Assembly (NCBI GenBank): GCA_028275345.1
Contig: JAPWUV010000002.1
Coordinates: forward strand, 310,001 to 374,000
Direction: 5' to 3'
Source of the DNA: a bacterium
Lineage (GTDB): Bacteria; Zhuqueibacterota; Zhuqueibacteria; Oleimicrobiales; Geothermoviventaceae
DNA: 64,000 nucleotides
In this document: positions 29,945 to 38,716 of the stretch, piece after piece
Layout of the letters: each line of letters starts with the position of its first letter
Numbering within the stretch: position 1 is the first letter of the stretch
Program-made: the position numbers and the translations under genes
The notes under the pieces: generated by a model
Told to the model about the DNA's origin: nothing
The model's database searches: none
The model's input: only the letters and a program-made list of their open reading frames with translations

Positions 29945-30748
29945 ATGAGCATCGGTGCAGGACGTGGGTGGGCGGTTGCGATCCTTGCCTTCTGCCTGGC
30001 ACAGACGGCTGTGGGCCAGGTCTTCCCCGAGTGGCACGGAAAGCTGGAAAAGCGCGTCTACAGGTCGCGGACCGGCAAGACCCTCCCGTACCGGCTCTGG
30101 AAGCCTGCCCATTACGATTCCCTGAGGAGTTGCCCCCTCATTCTCTTCCTCCATGGGGCCGGCGAGCGCGGGGACGACAATGAGGCCCAGTTGAAGAACG
30201 ATGAATTCCTCAACCTGGTACTGGATCCGCAGCACCCGGCGATCCTGGTCGCCCCTCAGTGCCCCAAGGACCAGTGGTGGTCGCAGATTGAATTCGACCG
30301 TTCCCGTCCGCAGGGGTTCTCGCCGGAGCCGACCGAGCCGATGAGGCTCACCATGGAGCTGCTGGATAGCCTGGAGAAAGAGCTGCGGATCGATCCTGCC
30401 CGAAGGTACGTCACTGGGCTTTCCATGGGTGGTTTCGGTACGATCGATTTGCTGATGCGCCGACCCGGCTACTTCGCGGCGGCGGTTCCCATCTGCGGAG
30501 GTGGCGACAGCTCTCGCGCAAGCCTGATCGCGGACGTGGCAATTTGGGTCTTCCACGGGGCCCAAGACCCGGTGGTCCCGGTCGAGAGATCGCGGTGCGT
30601 CGTAGAGGCGCTGAAGCGAATCGGGGCTCCCGTCCGGTACACGGAATACCCGGACGTCGGCCACGACGCGTGGAAGAAAGCGTACCTCGAGCCGGAACTT
30701 CGCCCGTGGCTTTTCCAACAGAGCCGGGAACGCCCTCGCAAGCAGTGA
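29945..30748 (+). CDS. Secreted alpha/beta-hydrolase (esterase/phospholipase-like)
   Basis: 267 residues with a signal peptide ending near AVGQ. The alpha/beta-hydrolase core shows LILFLHGAGERG (oxyanion region), GLSMGGFG with the nucleophile Ser, WVFHGAQDPVVP with the acid Asp, and DVGHDAW with the catalytic His. This is the family annotated as predicted peptidase or esterase. The ATG at 29945 is six bases after GAAGGAGG; the ATG at 29939 is too close. Its position inside the phosphate regulon suggests a role in scavenging phosphate esters, but the family mostly cleaves carboxyl esters. Confidence 0.85.
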   Translation: MSIGAGRGWAVAILAFCLAQTAVGQVFPEWHGKLEKRVYRSRTGKTLPYRLWKPAHYDSLRSCPLILFLHGAGERGDDNEAQLKNDEFLNLVLDPQHPAILVAPQCPKDQWWSQIEFDRSRPQGFSPEPTEPMRLTMELLDSLEKELRIDPARRYVTGLSMGGFGTIDLLMRRPGYFAAAVPICGGGDSSRASLIADVAIWVFHGAQDPVVPVERSRCVVEALKRIGAPVRYTEYPDVGHDAWKKAYLEPELRPWLFQQSRERPRKQ

Positions 30749-30806
30749 TGACTGGCGGAAAACGCAGCGAGGTCGAGTCCTACCGACCGGCGCATGAGAG
30801 GTGACC

Positions 30807-31502
30807 ATGACGCGACATTTCCAACGGGAGGTGGTTCGTCTGAAGGACCGCCTCCTTGCTGACGCAGGACGGGTGGAGAGACAGCTTCGGGACTCTGTCC
30901 GCGCCATTGAGGAGCTCGATGGGGAGTTGGCTCGCCAGGTGATCGAAAACGATGTCGAAGTCGACCTCGCCGAGGTTGAGCTCGAAGAGGAATGCCTCAA
31001 GATCCTGGCCCTGTACCAACCCGTCGCCACCGATCTGCGGTTCCTCGTGGCGGTCCTTAAGATCAACAATGACCTCGAGAGGATCGGTGACCTGGCTGTC
31101 AACATCGCCGAGCGAGCTGACTACCTCTCCGGTCAAGCTCCCGTGTTCGTGGATTTCGACTTCGATCACATGGCCAGTGTGGTGATCGGCATGGTGCGGG
31201 ATAGCCTCGACTCCCTGGTGAATCTCGATCCCCATCTCGCGCGCCGGGTGTGCGCCACGGACATGCGGGTGGACGAGATGAACCGGGAGGTCTTCCGGCT
31301 GGTGGTCGACTCGATCCGATCACACCCGGATCAGGCCGAACGACTCATCCCGTACATGATGGTTGCGCGCCATCTCGAGCGCATTGCAGACCACGCCACC
31401 AACATCGCCGAAGACGTGATCTACATGATCGAAGGGGACATCGTGCGGCACAGGCTGCGAACCGAAGGGGCAGCGGCGCGCGGGTGCGCGGAGGCCCAGT
31501 GA
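30807..31502 (+). CDS. phoU: Phosphate transport regulator PhoU
   Basis: 231 residues forming two three-helix PhoU bundles. Each repeat has the metal-binding signature: DLRFLVAVLKINNDLERIGDLAVNI near residue 75 and MMVARHLERIADHATNIAED near residue 190. PhoU links PstSCAB to PhoR and damps the response when phosphate is plentiful. GAGAGGTG precedes the ATG. Although part of the Pho locus, it lies beyond the pstB terminator and must have its own promoter or read-through. Confidence 0.95.
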   Translation: MTRHFQREVVRLKDRLLADAGRVERQLRDSVRAIEELDGELARQVIENDVEVDLAEVELEEECLKILALYQPVATDLRFLVAVLKINNDLERIGDLAVNIAERADYLSGQAPVFVDFDFDHMASVVIGMVRDSLDSLVNLDPHLARRVCATDMRVDEMNREVFRLVVDSIRSHPDQAERLIPYMMVARHLERIADHATNIAEDVIYMIEGDIVRHRLRTEGAAARGCAEAQ

Positions 31503-32308
31503 CGTTTCGACTTGTCTCGCGGGTCAGTCGACGTGCCGGGCCCGGGGAAAGGAGCGCCGGGGGAAGCTGCTGCGTGAGCGTCAAGGTGCTTGGACAGGGT
31601 GAGCCGGATCCGCCCCCAAGCCTCGAATGGGGAGCTGGAGTCAGTCTCTCATCTGGTTTTCTTCGGCGTAAAAAGAGTGCCACTGGGAGGGGGCTTCACC
31701 TGAAGGGGTAGAAGAAACCCTCGGTGGCCATTTTTCCGCTTGCTTTTCGATGCGATGTCGCTAACTTGCGTTTGCAACGAATGACTCCCACCGTGAGGCT
31801 TGGGGCAGCTCTTCCCGCCCGACGTTTTTCCGAAAGCCACGAAGTTCGAAGTCAGAGATGAGCGGAGCCGGTCTGGCAGGTCGGAGGTCGCGCTCCCCGG
31901 CTCCGGAATAGATCGCCTGAGAGGTCGTTCTCCAGGTCAACGGGGTGTCTGAGGTGCAAATGAACCGCCGATCGTTCCCTCCGCACTGGGCGGCGAGACG
32001 GAGAGTTCTCGGCCGACCCATCTGCCTGCCTTGGCTGACATCCGTGGCGCTCACACTGCGCAGGGCCGGTGTTTGCCTCCGGCTATGAGTCCTCCGCTCC
32101 AGATCCCAATGGGAATCGCCGAGAATCGGCCGAACGATGACTGGACTGTCGCTCGCTGAGGGCCTCGGATCGGTGGGGGCTTTTGGGATCCGATACCCGT
32201 GTTGCGGCGGTGGCGAAAGGGCTGCCCTTGGGGCTAAGACCTTGGGCCACGCGCCGCGGATTGAAACGTTCGTCATCGGTGGATGCGGAGCTGACGGAGG
32301 TCGCGGAG
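31503..32308. other. Intergenic region with hairpins, no gene
   Basis: 806 bp. It holds a likely terminator (31679-31735) and a 9-bp inverted repeat (CGGAGCCGG at 31863-31871 with CCGGCTCCG at 31897-31905). Open frames here are low-complexity and lack Shine-Dalgarno sites. The last bases carry the GGAGG Shine-Dalgarno of the next gene. Confidence 0.5.
31679..31735 (+). terminator. Probable terminator downstream of phoU
   Basis: GCCAC at 31679-31683 pairs with GTGGC at 31724-31728, and the stem continues inward with wobble pairs. An inner CTTC/GAAG hairpin sits in the loop, and TTTTT follows at 31731-31735. It lies 177 bp after phoU. Confidence 0.5.
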
Positions 32309-34258
32309 ATGAATGGGAGGCAAGTCCATCGGACGAGGGCTCTGGGCCCTGTGGAGAACCTTGAGGATCACGTCCGGCCGGACTGGTGGCGGAGGATTTT
32401 CAACCAGATCTACCTGAAGACGGACGGGGATGTCGTCAATGACGAAGCGATCACGCGCCGGGAGGTCGATCTTTTCTCGGGAATCCTGAGGCTGAGTCCG
32501 GAGGAGCGGATCCTCGATCTCTGTTGCGGGCAGGGTCGGCACTCACTGGAGCTGGCCCGCAGGGGATTTCGAAACGTGGAGGGCCTGGATCGCTCGCATT
32601 ATCTGATCCAGAAAGCGAAAAAGCAGGCGAGGATGGAGCATCTGGACGTGCGTTTCCGCGAGGGGGACGCTCGGAAGCTCCCCTACGAGCCGGACACCTT
32701 CGACGTGGTCATGGTGCTCGGCAACAGCTTCGGGTACTTCGAGACAATGGAGGATGACCTCCGCGTTCTCCGCGAGATCCTGCGAGTGCTCAAGCCGCAG
32801 GGGCGGGTCCTCATCGACGTGGCCGACGGTGAGTACCTGCGCGAAAACTTCCAGCCCCGATCCTGGGAATGGATCGACAAGAAGTACTTCGTGTGTCGGG
32901 AACGCTCCTTGTCTCTGGACCGACAGCGATTGATCTCCCGTGAGGTCGTCACTCATGTGGACCGCGGGGTCATTGTCGACCAGTTCTATGCCGAGCGGCT
33001 GTACACGCGCGAGAACCTGGCCGAACTCCTTCGCACCGCGGGATTCAGCGACGTGGAATTCCACGGGGCCATTTCTCCTGACTCGCAGCGCAATCAGGAT
33101 CTGGGCATGATGGAGCGCCGTCTAGTGGTGACTGCGGTTGCCAGGAAGGACTGGACCCCGGTGCGCAGGAAACGGAAGCAGGCCGTGCGGAATGTGGTGG
33201 TCGTCCTCGGAGATCCGCGCAAGCCAGATCCGCTGAAGCCGTTCTACGTTTTCGACGATGACGACCTTTACACCATCGACAAGCTCAAAGGGGCTCTCCG
33301 GGAGCTGAAGGATTACGTATTCACCTACTTGGATGACCACGACAGCCTCATCCACGATCTCATGAAGCTCAAGGCGGGAACCTCACTGGTGTTCAATCTG
33401 TGCGATGAGGGCTTTGGGAATGATCCCCGCCGCGAGTTGCACGTGCCGGCTCTCCTGGAGATGTTGGGGCTGCCGTACACCGGCTCAGGACCCCAGTGTC
33501 TTGCCTACTGCTACGACAAGTCGCTGGTGCGAGGAATCGCCGAGGAAATGGGCATCCCGGTACCGAAGGCATTCTTTGTGTCTCCTGGGGCTACGTCCTT
33601 CGAGCTGCCAATCAGCTTCCCGGTGATCCTGAAGCCTAACTTCGGTGACGCGAGTTTCGGGATCACGCAGCGGAGCGTGGCGAACAGCATCGAGGAGGTG
33701 GTTTACGCCATCTCGGAGCTTCGGGAGCGTTTCGGTTACGACAAGCCCATCCTCGTCGAAGAGTTCCTCCCCGGGAGCGATCTGAGTGTGGGCATCATTG
33801 GCAATCCGCCGGAGGACTACACGGTCCTGCCGATCATCGAGGAAGACTACTCCTGCCTGCCCGAAGGGATGCCAAGGATCTGTGGCTACGAAGCGAAGTG
33901 GCTACAGGATTCGCCGTACTGGAAGATCAAGTCCGTGCCCGCCAACCTGCCCGGCGACACCGAGAAGTTTATCATCGAATGCTGCCTCCGGTTGTTCGAG
34001 CGGCTCGAAGTGAGGGACTACTGCCGCTTCGACTGGCGACTGGATGCGGCGGGAAACCCCAGGCTGCTGGAAGTCAACCCGAATCCCGGCTGGTGTTGGG
34101 ACGGGCATCTGGCCAAGATGGCCAAGTACGCGGGGATGTCCTACGCCGAGATGCTGCGAAGCATCCTCGAGGCGGCCGAGCGGAGGATCAATGCGGCCAG
34201 CATGATGGAATCGCGCCGGCTGTTCCCAGCGGCGAATGGGGTAGAAGTGCCGGGCTGA
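32309..34258 (+). CDS. Methyltransferase / D-Ala-D-Ala ligase-like ATP-grasp fusion
   Basis: 649 residues in two domains. Residues 25-275 are a class I SAM methyltransferase (ILDLCCGQGRHS at 68-79, and VLGNSFGYFE at 137-145). Residues 294-649 are an ATP-grasp enzyme of the D-Ala-D-Ala ligase type (LPYTGSGPQCLAYCYDKSLV, PVILKPNFGDASFGI, and the Mg-binding LLEVNPNPGWCWDG). The linker is basic (RRKRKQAV). The ligase half should join a carboxylate to an amine with ATP; the partner half would methylate the substrate or product. The ATG follows GGAGG by eight bases. It is monocistronic and not near cell-wall genes, so it is probably not a housekeeping Ddl. Confidence 0.85.
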   Translation: MNGRQVHRTRALGPVENLEDHVRPDWWRRIFNQIYLKTDGDVVNDEAITRREVDLFSGILRLSPEERILDLCCGQGRHSLELARRGFRNVEGLDRSHYLIQKAKKQARMEHLDVRFREGDARKLPYEPDTFDVVMVLGNSFGYFETMEDDLRVLREILRVLKPQGRVLIDVADGEYLRENFQPRSWEWIDKKYFVCRERSLSLDRQRLISREVVTHVDRGVIVDQFYAERLYTRENLAELLRTAGFSDVEFHGAISPDSQRNQDLGMMERRLVVTAVARKDWTPVRRKRKQAVRNVVVVLGDPRKPDPLKPFYVFDDDDLYTIDKLKGALRELKDYVFTYLDDHDSLIHDLMKLKAGTSLVFNLCDEGFGNDPRRELHVPALLEMLGLPYTGSGPQCLAYCYDKSLVRGIAEEMGIPVPKAFFVSPGATSFELPISFPVILKPNFGDASFGITQRSVANSIEEVVYAISELRERFGYDKPILVEEFLPGSDLSVGIIGNPPEDYTVLPIIEEDYSCLPEGMPRICGYEAKWLQDSPYWKIKSVPANLPGDTEKFIIECCLRLFERLEVRDYCRFDWRLDAAGNPRLLEVNPNPGWCWDGHLAKMAKYAGMSYAEMLRSILEAAERRINAASMMESRRLFPAANGVEVPG

Positions 34259-34534
34259 GCGCGGCGGTACGGGGTGCGGGGAAGGCTGGGGGACCAACGA
34301 GCAGGTCCGGCAAGTGGGGCAGAAGCAAACTTCTGCGCGCGGAGGCCCGTATCGGCCGGCAGATTCGGTCGCGGGGCAGGGATCGCGTACCGCTGGGTGG
34401 AGCGGCGCGGACACCTCCGGGTCCGCGCTAACATCGAGACGGCCAAGCTGAGAACCTGCCCGTTATGGCGTTCCGCCGCAGGGTGATGACTCGTCGTTTG
34501 ACTGGACGAGGGGCCGGGTGCGCGCTGCGGGATC
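34259..34534. other. Convergent intergenic region
   Basis: 276 bp between the plus-strand fusion gene and the end of the minus-strand aro operon. A GCGGACACC/GGGTCCGC-type stem is present but no T-run follows. No clear terminator was found for either side. Confidence 0.4.
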
Positions 34535-34978
34535 TCACCCCTTCGTTGCCAATTGCTGCACGAGCTCGGTGAGAGCGAGGAGATAGCCCTCGATGCCTTT
34601 CCCGCAGATGCTCGCGATGCAGATGTCGCGGATGAGCGATGTACGCCGAAACTCCTCTCGCTGGCTGATGTCCGAGATGTGCACCTCCACCGTCGGGAGG
34701 CCGATCGCGGCGAGGGCGTCTCGGAGGGCCACGCTCGTGTGGGTCAGCCCCCCGGGGTTGATGATCACTCCGTCCGCCTCCAGTCGATGGTCGTGCAGGA
34801 AGTCGATGATCTCGCCTTCGCAATTGCTCTGGAAGAAAGTGAGCCGGCAGCCCAATTCCTGAGCCTTTTCTCGAAGCCTCCGATTGACTTCCCTTAGGCT
34901 CTCGTTCCCGTAGATCTCGGGCTCTCTTCGTCCCAACAGGTTCAGGTTAGGACCGTGGATGACCAGCACGTGCAGCAC
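34535..34978 (-). CDS. aroQ: 3-dehydroquinate dehydratase, type II
   Basis: Third shikimate-pathway step: 3-dehydroquinate to 3-dehydroshikimate. The 147-residue protein is the dodecameric type II enzyme, with HGPNLNLLG at the N-terminus including the catalytic Tyr loop in RREPEIYG, NPGGLTHTS, and EVHISDISQREEFR with the catalytic His. It starts at GTG with GAGGT seven bases upstream, four bases after the aroB stop. It is the last gene of the operon. Confidence 0.96.
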   Translation of the reverse strand: MLHVLVIHGPNLNLLGRREPEIYGNESLREVNRRLREKAQELGCRLTFFQSNCEGEIIDFLHDHRLEADGVIINPGGLTHTSVALRDALAAIGLPTVEVHISDISQREEFRRTSLIRDICIASICGKGIEGYLLALTELVQQLATKG

Positions 34979-34982
34979 GTAT

Positions 34983-36071
34983 CTACCTCAGCATTTTCTC
35001 CGCCGCCTGCACTACGAGTTCCGCAGGCGGATCTTGGATCACTGTCGCGCTTCCGATGCGGTCGAGCAGGACCCACTTCTGCCCCGCCGATGTGCCCTTC
35101 TTGTCGTGGGCCACGTGCGGCACGATTTCCCGAGCGACAAGATCGTCCAGCTCGGGGCGGGGGAACTGTTCCAGCACCTGCAGCGAAGCTTCTAGTTCCT
35201 CTTCCGGAAACGCCCGCAGCCAATGCGACAGCCAAAGGGCCGCAACCATGCCCCGTGCTACGGCCTCGCCGTGGCGGAGTCGGTTGTAGCCTGTGGCAGC
35301 CTCCAGCGCGTGGCCCAGCGTGTGCCCGAAGTTCAAGATGTGGCGCAGGCCGAGGTCCCGCTCGTCACTCTGGACAATGGTCGCCTTAATCTCGCAACAA
35401 CGTGCCAGGATCTCCTCCCAAAGGGAAGAGCCCGGCTCGGCTGCCAGCGCCCTTATGTCGGTTGCCACCCTCTCGTACAGACTCCGGTCAGCGATGAAGC
35501 CGTACTTGATCACTTCCGCCAAACCGGACCACACCTCAGCGGAGGGTAGCGTGCGCAGGGTGTCCGGATCGATGACCACGAGGAGCGGCTGGTAAAAGCT
35601 TCCAATGAGATTCTTGCCGCTGGGATGGTTGATGCCGACCTTGCCCCCGACGCTGCTATCCACCTGGGAGAGCACGGTCGTCGGCACTTGGACGAAACGG
35701 ACGCCGCGGAGCCAGGTGGCCGCCGCAAAGCCGGCGAGATCGCCAATCACTCCGCCTCCGAGGGCCAGAACCAGCTCGTCCCTGCGTACATGGAGGCGAG
35801 CGAACTCATCGTAGAGGTGGGCCAACGTTTCGAGCGATTTGCTCGATTCTCCGGGTGGGACGCTGATGACGAGGCTGTCTATCTGGGCCTGAGCCAGGCT
35901 GGAGGCCAAGCGAGCGGCGTAGAGGGCGCGGACGTTATCGTCCGTGATGATCACGGCGCGGCGGCATGGCGCGATTTCGACGAGCAGCTCCCCCACCCGG
36001 TCCAGCAGGCCGCAAGCGATATGCACGGGGTAGCTGCGTGCTCCCAGCTTCACTTCCACCGTTCGACCCAC
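34983..36071 (-). CDS. aroB: 3-dehydroquinate synthase
   Basis: Converts DAHP to 3-dehydroquinate using NAD+ and a divalent metal. 362 residues. Motifs are GGGVIGDLAGFAA (NAD binding), TTVLSQVDSSVGGKVGIN, the metal-site NFGHTLGHALE, and HGEAVARGM. The GTG start follows GGAGGTGA and overlaps the 3' end of aroK by 22 bp, so the two are translationally coupled. The frame upstream of this start is only an overlap with aroK. Confidence 0.96.
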   Translation of the reverse strand: MGRTVEVKLGARSYPVHIACGLLDRVGELLVEIAPCRRAVIITDDNVRALYAARLASSLAQAQIDSLVISVPPGESSKSLETLAHLYDEFARLHVRRDELVLALGGGVIGDLAGFAAATWLRGVRFVQVPTTVLSQVDSSVGGKVGINHPSGKNLIGSFYQPLLVVIDPDTLRTLPSAEVWSGLAEVIKYGFIADRSLYERVATDIRALAAEPGSSLWEEILARCCEIKATIVQSDERDLGLRHILNFGHTLGHALEAATGYNRLRHGEAVARGMVAALWLSHWLRAFPEEELEASLQVLEQFPRPELDDLVAREIVPHVAHDKKGTSAGQKWVLLDRIGSATVIQDPPAELVVQAAEKMLR

Positions 36072-36610
36072 CCGTTCACCTCCAGCCAATGGAGAATCTC
36101 CGCCACCGTCTCCGAAGGACTTCGTTCTTGCTTCGGCTCGATCAGCAAATCCGCATGCAGGCGGTAGAAGGGTTCGCGTTCGAGGTAGAGTTTCTCCAGG
36201 CGAGCCTTTTGCTCTTCTTCGCTGGCGGCTACCAGGAGGGGGCGGTTGGTCTTGCCTCGTACCCGGCCCCAGATCACCTCCACAGAGGGCAAGAGGCACA
36301 CGAGGGCCCCGCTGGACTTGATCCAGCGTACGTTCTCCTGCCGCAGTACGGCGCCCCCACCTAGGGCTACAATCCGGGGACGATGTTGCGCCAGTTCCCG
36401 CACGACTTGCGACTCAAGATCGCGGAAGTACGATTCGCCGTATTGCGCAAAGATCTCCGGGATTCCCATGCGTGCCGAGGCCTCGATTCGGCGATCCGAA
36501 TCTTCCCATGGGATCCCCAGCAGACGGGAGAGCTCGGCCGCAGCGGTGGACTTCCCGCTGGCCATGAATCCTCCGAGGTAGAGATTCCGGTCACAAACCC
36601 ATCTGTACAC
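36050..36610 (-). CDS. aroK: Shikimate kinase
   Basis: Phosphorylates shikimate at O3 with ATP. 186 residues. Walker A is GGFMASGKST near residues 13-22, DSDRRIE binds shikimate, GGGAVL lies in the middle, and the lid has NRPLL. The GTG start has GAGG seven bases upstream and overlaps the last codons of aroC by 20 bp. Confidence 0.94.
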   Translation of the reverse strand: MYRWVCDRNLYLGGFMASGKSTAAAELSRLLGIPWEDSDRRIEASARMGIPEIFAQYGESYFRDLESQVVRELAQHRPRIVALGGGAVLRQENVRWIKSSGALVCLLPSVEVIWGRVRGKTNRPLLVAASEEEQKARLEKLYLEREPFYRLHADLLIEPKQERSPSETVAEILHWLEVNGWVERWK

Positions 36611-37784
36611 AGTACGCCTCGTAGTTGATGCGCATCTGCTCCAGGCTGTCGTTGCCGAACGCTTCGCAGAAGGCATCTGCGAGGACGAAGGCCAGCATCG
36701 CCTCGCCCACGATCGACGCCGCAGGGACAGCGCAGACGTCGCCCCGCTCGGTGAAGGCCACACGTTCCTCGCGGCGGAGAAGGTCTACCGTGCGCAGGGG
36801 GCGCATCAGCGTGGGCAGAGGCTTCATCGTCGCGCGCACCACGATGGGCAGTCCATTGGTCATACCGCCTTCGAGCCCCCCGGCGCGGTTAGTGGCACGC
36901 ACGATGCGACCGGCTTCCAACAGGATCTCGTCGTGGGCTTGGCTCCCCGGGACGTGGGCCAGCTCCGTCCCGAGGCCAATTTCCACCGCCTTGACAGCGG
37001 GAATGCTCATGAAGGCGTGCGCGATACGCGCGTCCAGACGCCGTTCCCAGTGCACGTGGCTACCCAGGCCTGGGGGCATGCCCGCAGCGATCACTTCGAA
37101 CTGGCCACCCAAGGTATCCTCTTCCTCCCGCGCGCGGTCGATCGCAGCCTTCATCCGCTCTTCCGCTTCGGGGTCCAGGCACCGAACGGGGGATTGGTCG
37201 GCCCGGAGATTGAGCTCGTTGAGTACGGGCGGCGTGCACCGGCGGGGGTCGCTGAGCTCGGCGGGCAAATGGCTTGCGCGCACGCCGCCGATTTCGATCA
37301 CATGGCTTGCCACCCCAACCCCGAATTGTTGTAAAAGCTGCCGGCAAATGGCCCCCAGAGCCACGCGCGCCGCAGTTTCCCTTGCGCTGGCCCGTTCCAG
37401 CACGTTCCGAAGGTCTCGGTGGCGGTACTTGAACCAGCCGGGGTAGTCCGCATGTCCGGGTCTCGGGGCCGTCAGAGGCTCGATGTTGGGATGCTGCTCC
37501 CACGGGTCCATCTTCTCTTGCCAGTTTGGCCAGTCTCGATTCCAGATCACCAGCGCCAGCGGACTCCCGAGCGTCTTCCCGAAGCGGATGCCGGCGAGTA
37601 CCTGGGCCTCGTCTTGCTCGATCTGCATCCGACCGCCCCGGCCATAGCCGCGCTGTCGGCGAGCGAGCTGGCGGTCGATCTCGTCTTTGCGGACGGGCAC
37701 ATTGGCGGGGAATCCCTCGAGGATCCCCACCAAGGCCTTCCCGTGCGACTCGCCGGCGGTGAACATGCGGAGCTTGGCCGTCAT
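36591..37784 (-). CDS. aroC: Chorismate synthase
   Basis: Makes chorismate from EPSP using reduced FMN. 397 residues. Family signatures are TAGESHGKALVGILEG at the N-terminus, RRQRGYGRGGRM, ASARETAARVALG, and GMTNGLPIVVRATMKP. The ATG overlaps the aroE stop (ATGA) and follows GGAAGG. Confidence 0.96.
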   Translation of the reverse strand: MTAKLRMFTAGESHGKALVGILEGFPANVPVRKDEIDRQLARRQRGYGRGGRMQIEQDEAQVLAGIRFGKTLGSPLALVIWNRDWPNWQEKMDPWEQHPNIEPLTAPRPGHADYPGWFKYRHRDLRNVLERASARETAARVALGAICRQLLQQFGVGVASHVIEIGGVRASHLPAELSDPRRCTPPVLNELNLRADQSPVRCLDPEAEERMKAAIDRAREEEDTLGGQFEVIAAGMPPGLGSHVHWERRLDARIAHAFMSIPAVKAVEIGLGTELAHVPGSQAHDEILLEAGRIVRATNRAGGLEGGMTNGLPIVVRATMKPLPTLMRPLRTVDLLRREERVAFTERGDVCAVPAASIVGEAMLAFVLADAFCEAFGNDSLEQMRINYEAYCVQMGL

Positions 37785-38716
37785 TTGTCCTTCCCCTTGC
37801 CGGTCACCGACCACGGGGGTCCCGACGACCACTCGAGCGCTCGTTCGAGACCAGGCCGAAGTTCTCGGGCGAGCCCGTGCCAATCGCCGAGCTGTCGGCT
37901 GAGCCAGAATTCCACGGAAGCGATTGCCTGGTAGATCAGCATATCAAGTCCATCCTGAATCGCGAGTCCGTTCTCCTCGGCCTGTTGCAAGAAGCGAGTG
38001 CGCAAGGGATTGTAGACAAGGTCGTAGGCCAGAGCGTCCCGCGGCAGAGAGACGGATTCCGGCAGCGGGCTGCGTTCGAGATGCGGCCACATCCCGGCCG
38101 AGGTGGCGTTCACGATGAGATCTGCGTTTTCAAGGGCATTGGAGACGCTGCCCCATTCGAGGAGGGGGTAGGCTTCGATCCGCACGCCCGGGAAAAGGCT
38201 CCGGAACCGCCGGACCAGCCTGACGGCTTTGTCGTGCGTCCGGTTGAGGAGGCGGATCTCGGCTACGCCCCTTTCCGCGCAGGCGAAGATCACCGCGCGC
38301 GCGGCTCCACCGGCCCCGAGCACGACCACGGTCTTGTCGGGGAGCTCGAATCCCCTTGCCTCGAGCGGCTTGAGGAAGCCAAGAGGATCCGTCGTGGTCC
38401 CGACTATCCGCCCATCCTTGAATAGCAGCGTATTGACGGCCCCAAGTGCCTCCGCCTCGTGGGTGATATCATCACAGAGGGGAACGACCTGCTCCTTGAA
38501 GGGCACCGTCACGTTCAGACCCAGGAAACCCAAGGCGGAGGCCCCGCGGACCGCCTTTTCGAGCTCATTTGGCTTCACCTCGAAGGCATGGTAGCAGCCG
38601 TTGACGCCGAGCCTGCTGAGCAGCGCATTCTGGAGCTGCGGCGAAAGGGAATGGCCCACCGGATTTCCAATGACGCCCAGCGTGAGGGTGTGTGCAGTGA
38701 CGTGCCTTTCAGTCAC
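37781..38716 (-). CDS. aroE: Shikimate dehydrogenase
   Basis: Reduces 3-dehydroshikimate to shikimate with NADPH. 311 residues. It shows NPVGHSLSP (shikimate site), NVTVPFK with the catalytic Lys, GAGGAARAV (NADP glycine loop) and NATSAGM. The GTG start overlaps the end of aroA by 8 bp. The last 25 residues are an extension relative to most family members. Confidence 0.95.
   Translation of the reverse strand: MTERHVTAHTLTLGVIGNPVGHSLSPQLQNALLSRLGVNGCYHAFEVKPNELEKAVRGASALGFLGLNVTVPFKEQVVPLCDDITHEAEALGAVNTLLFKDGRIVGTTTDPLGFLKPLEARGFELPDKTVVVLGAGGAARAVIFACAERGVAEIRLLNRTHDKAVRLVRRFRSLFPGVRIEAYPLLEWGSVSNALENADLIVNATSAGMWPHLERSPLPESVSLPRDALAYDLVYNPLRTRFLQQAEENGLAIQDGLDMLIYQAIASVEFWLSRQLGDWHGLARELRPGLERALEWSSGPPWSVTGKGKDK

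Noticed and set aside
31679-31735. Cobalamin-riboswitch-like GCCACTG
   Set aside because: No matching B12 core elements and no B12-related gene downstream; a terminator explains the hairpin better.
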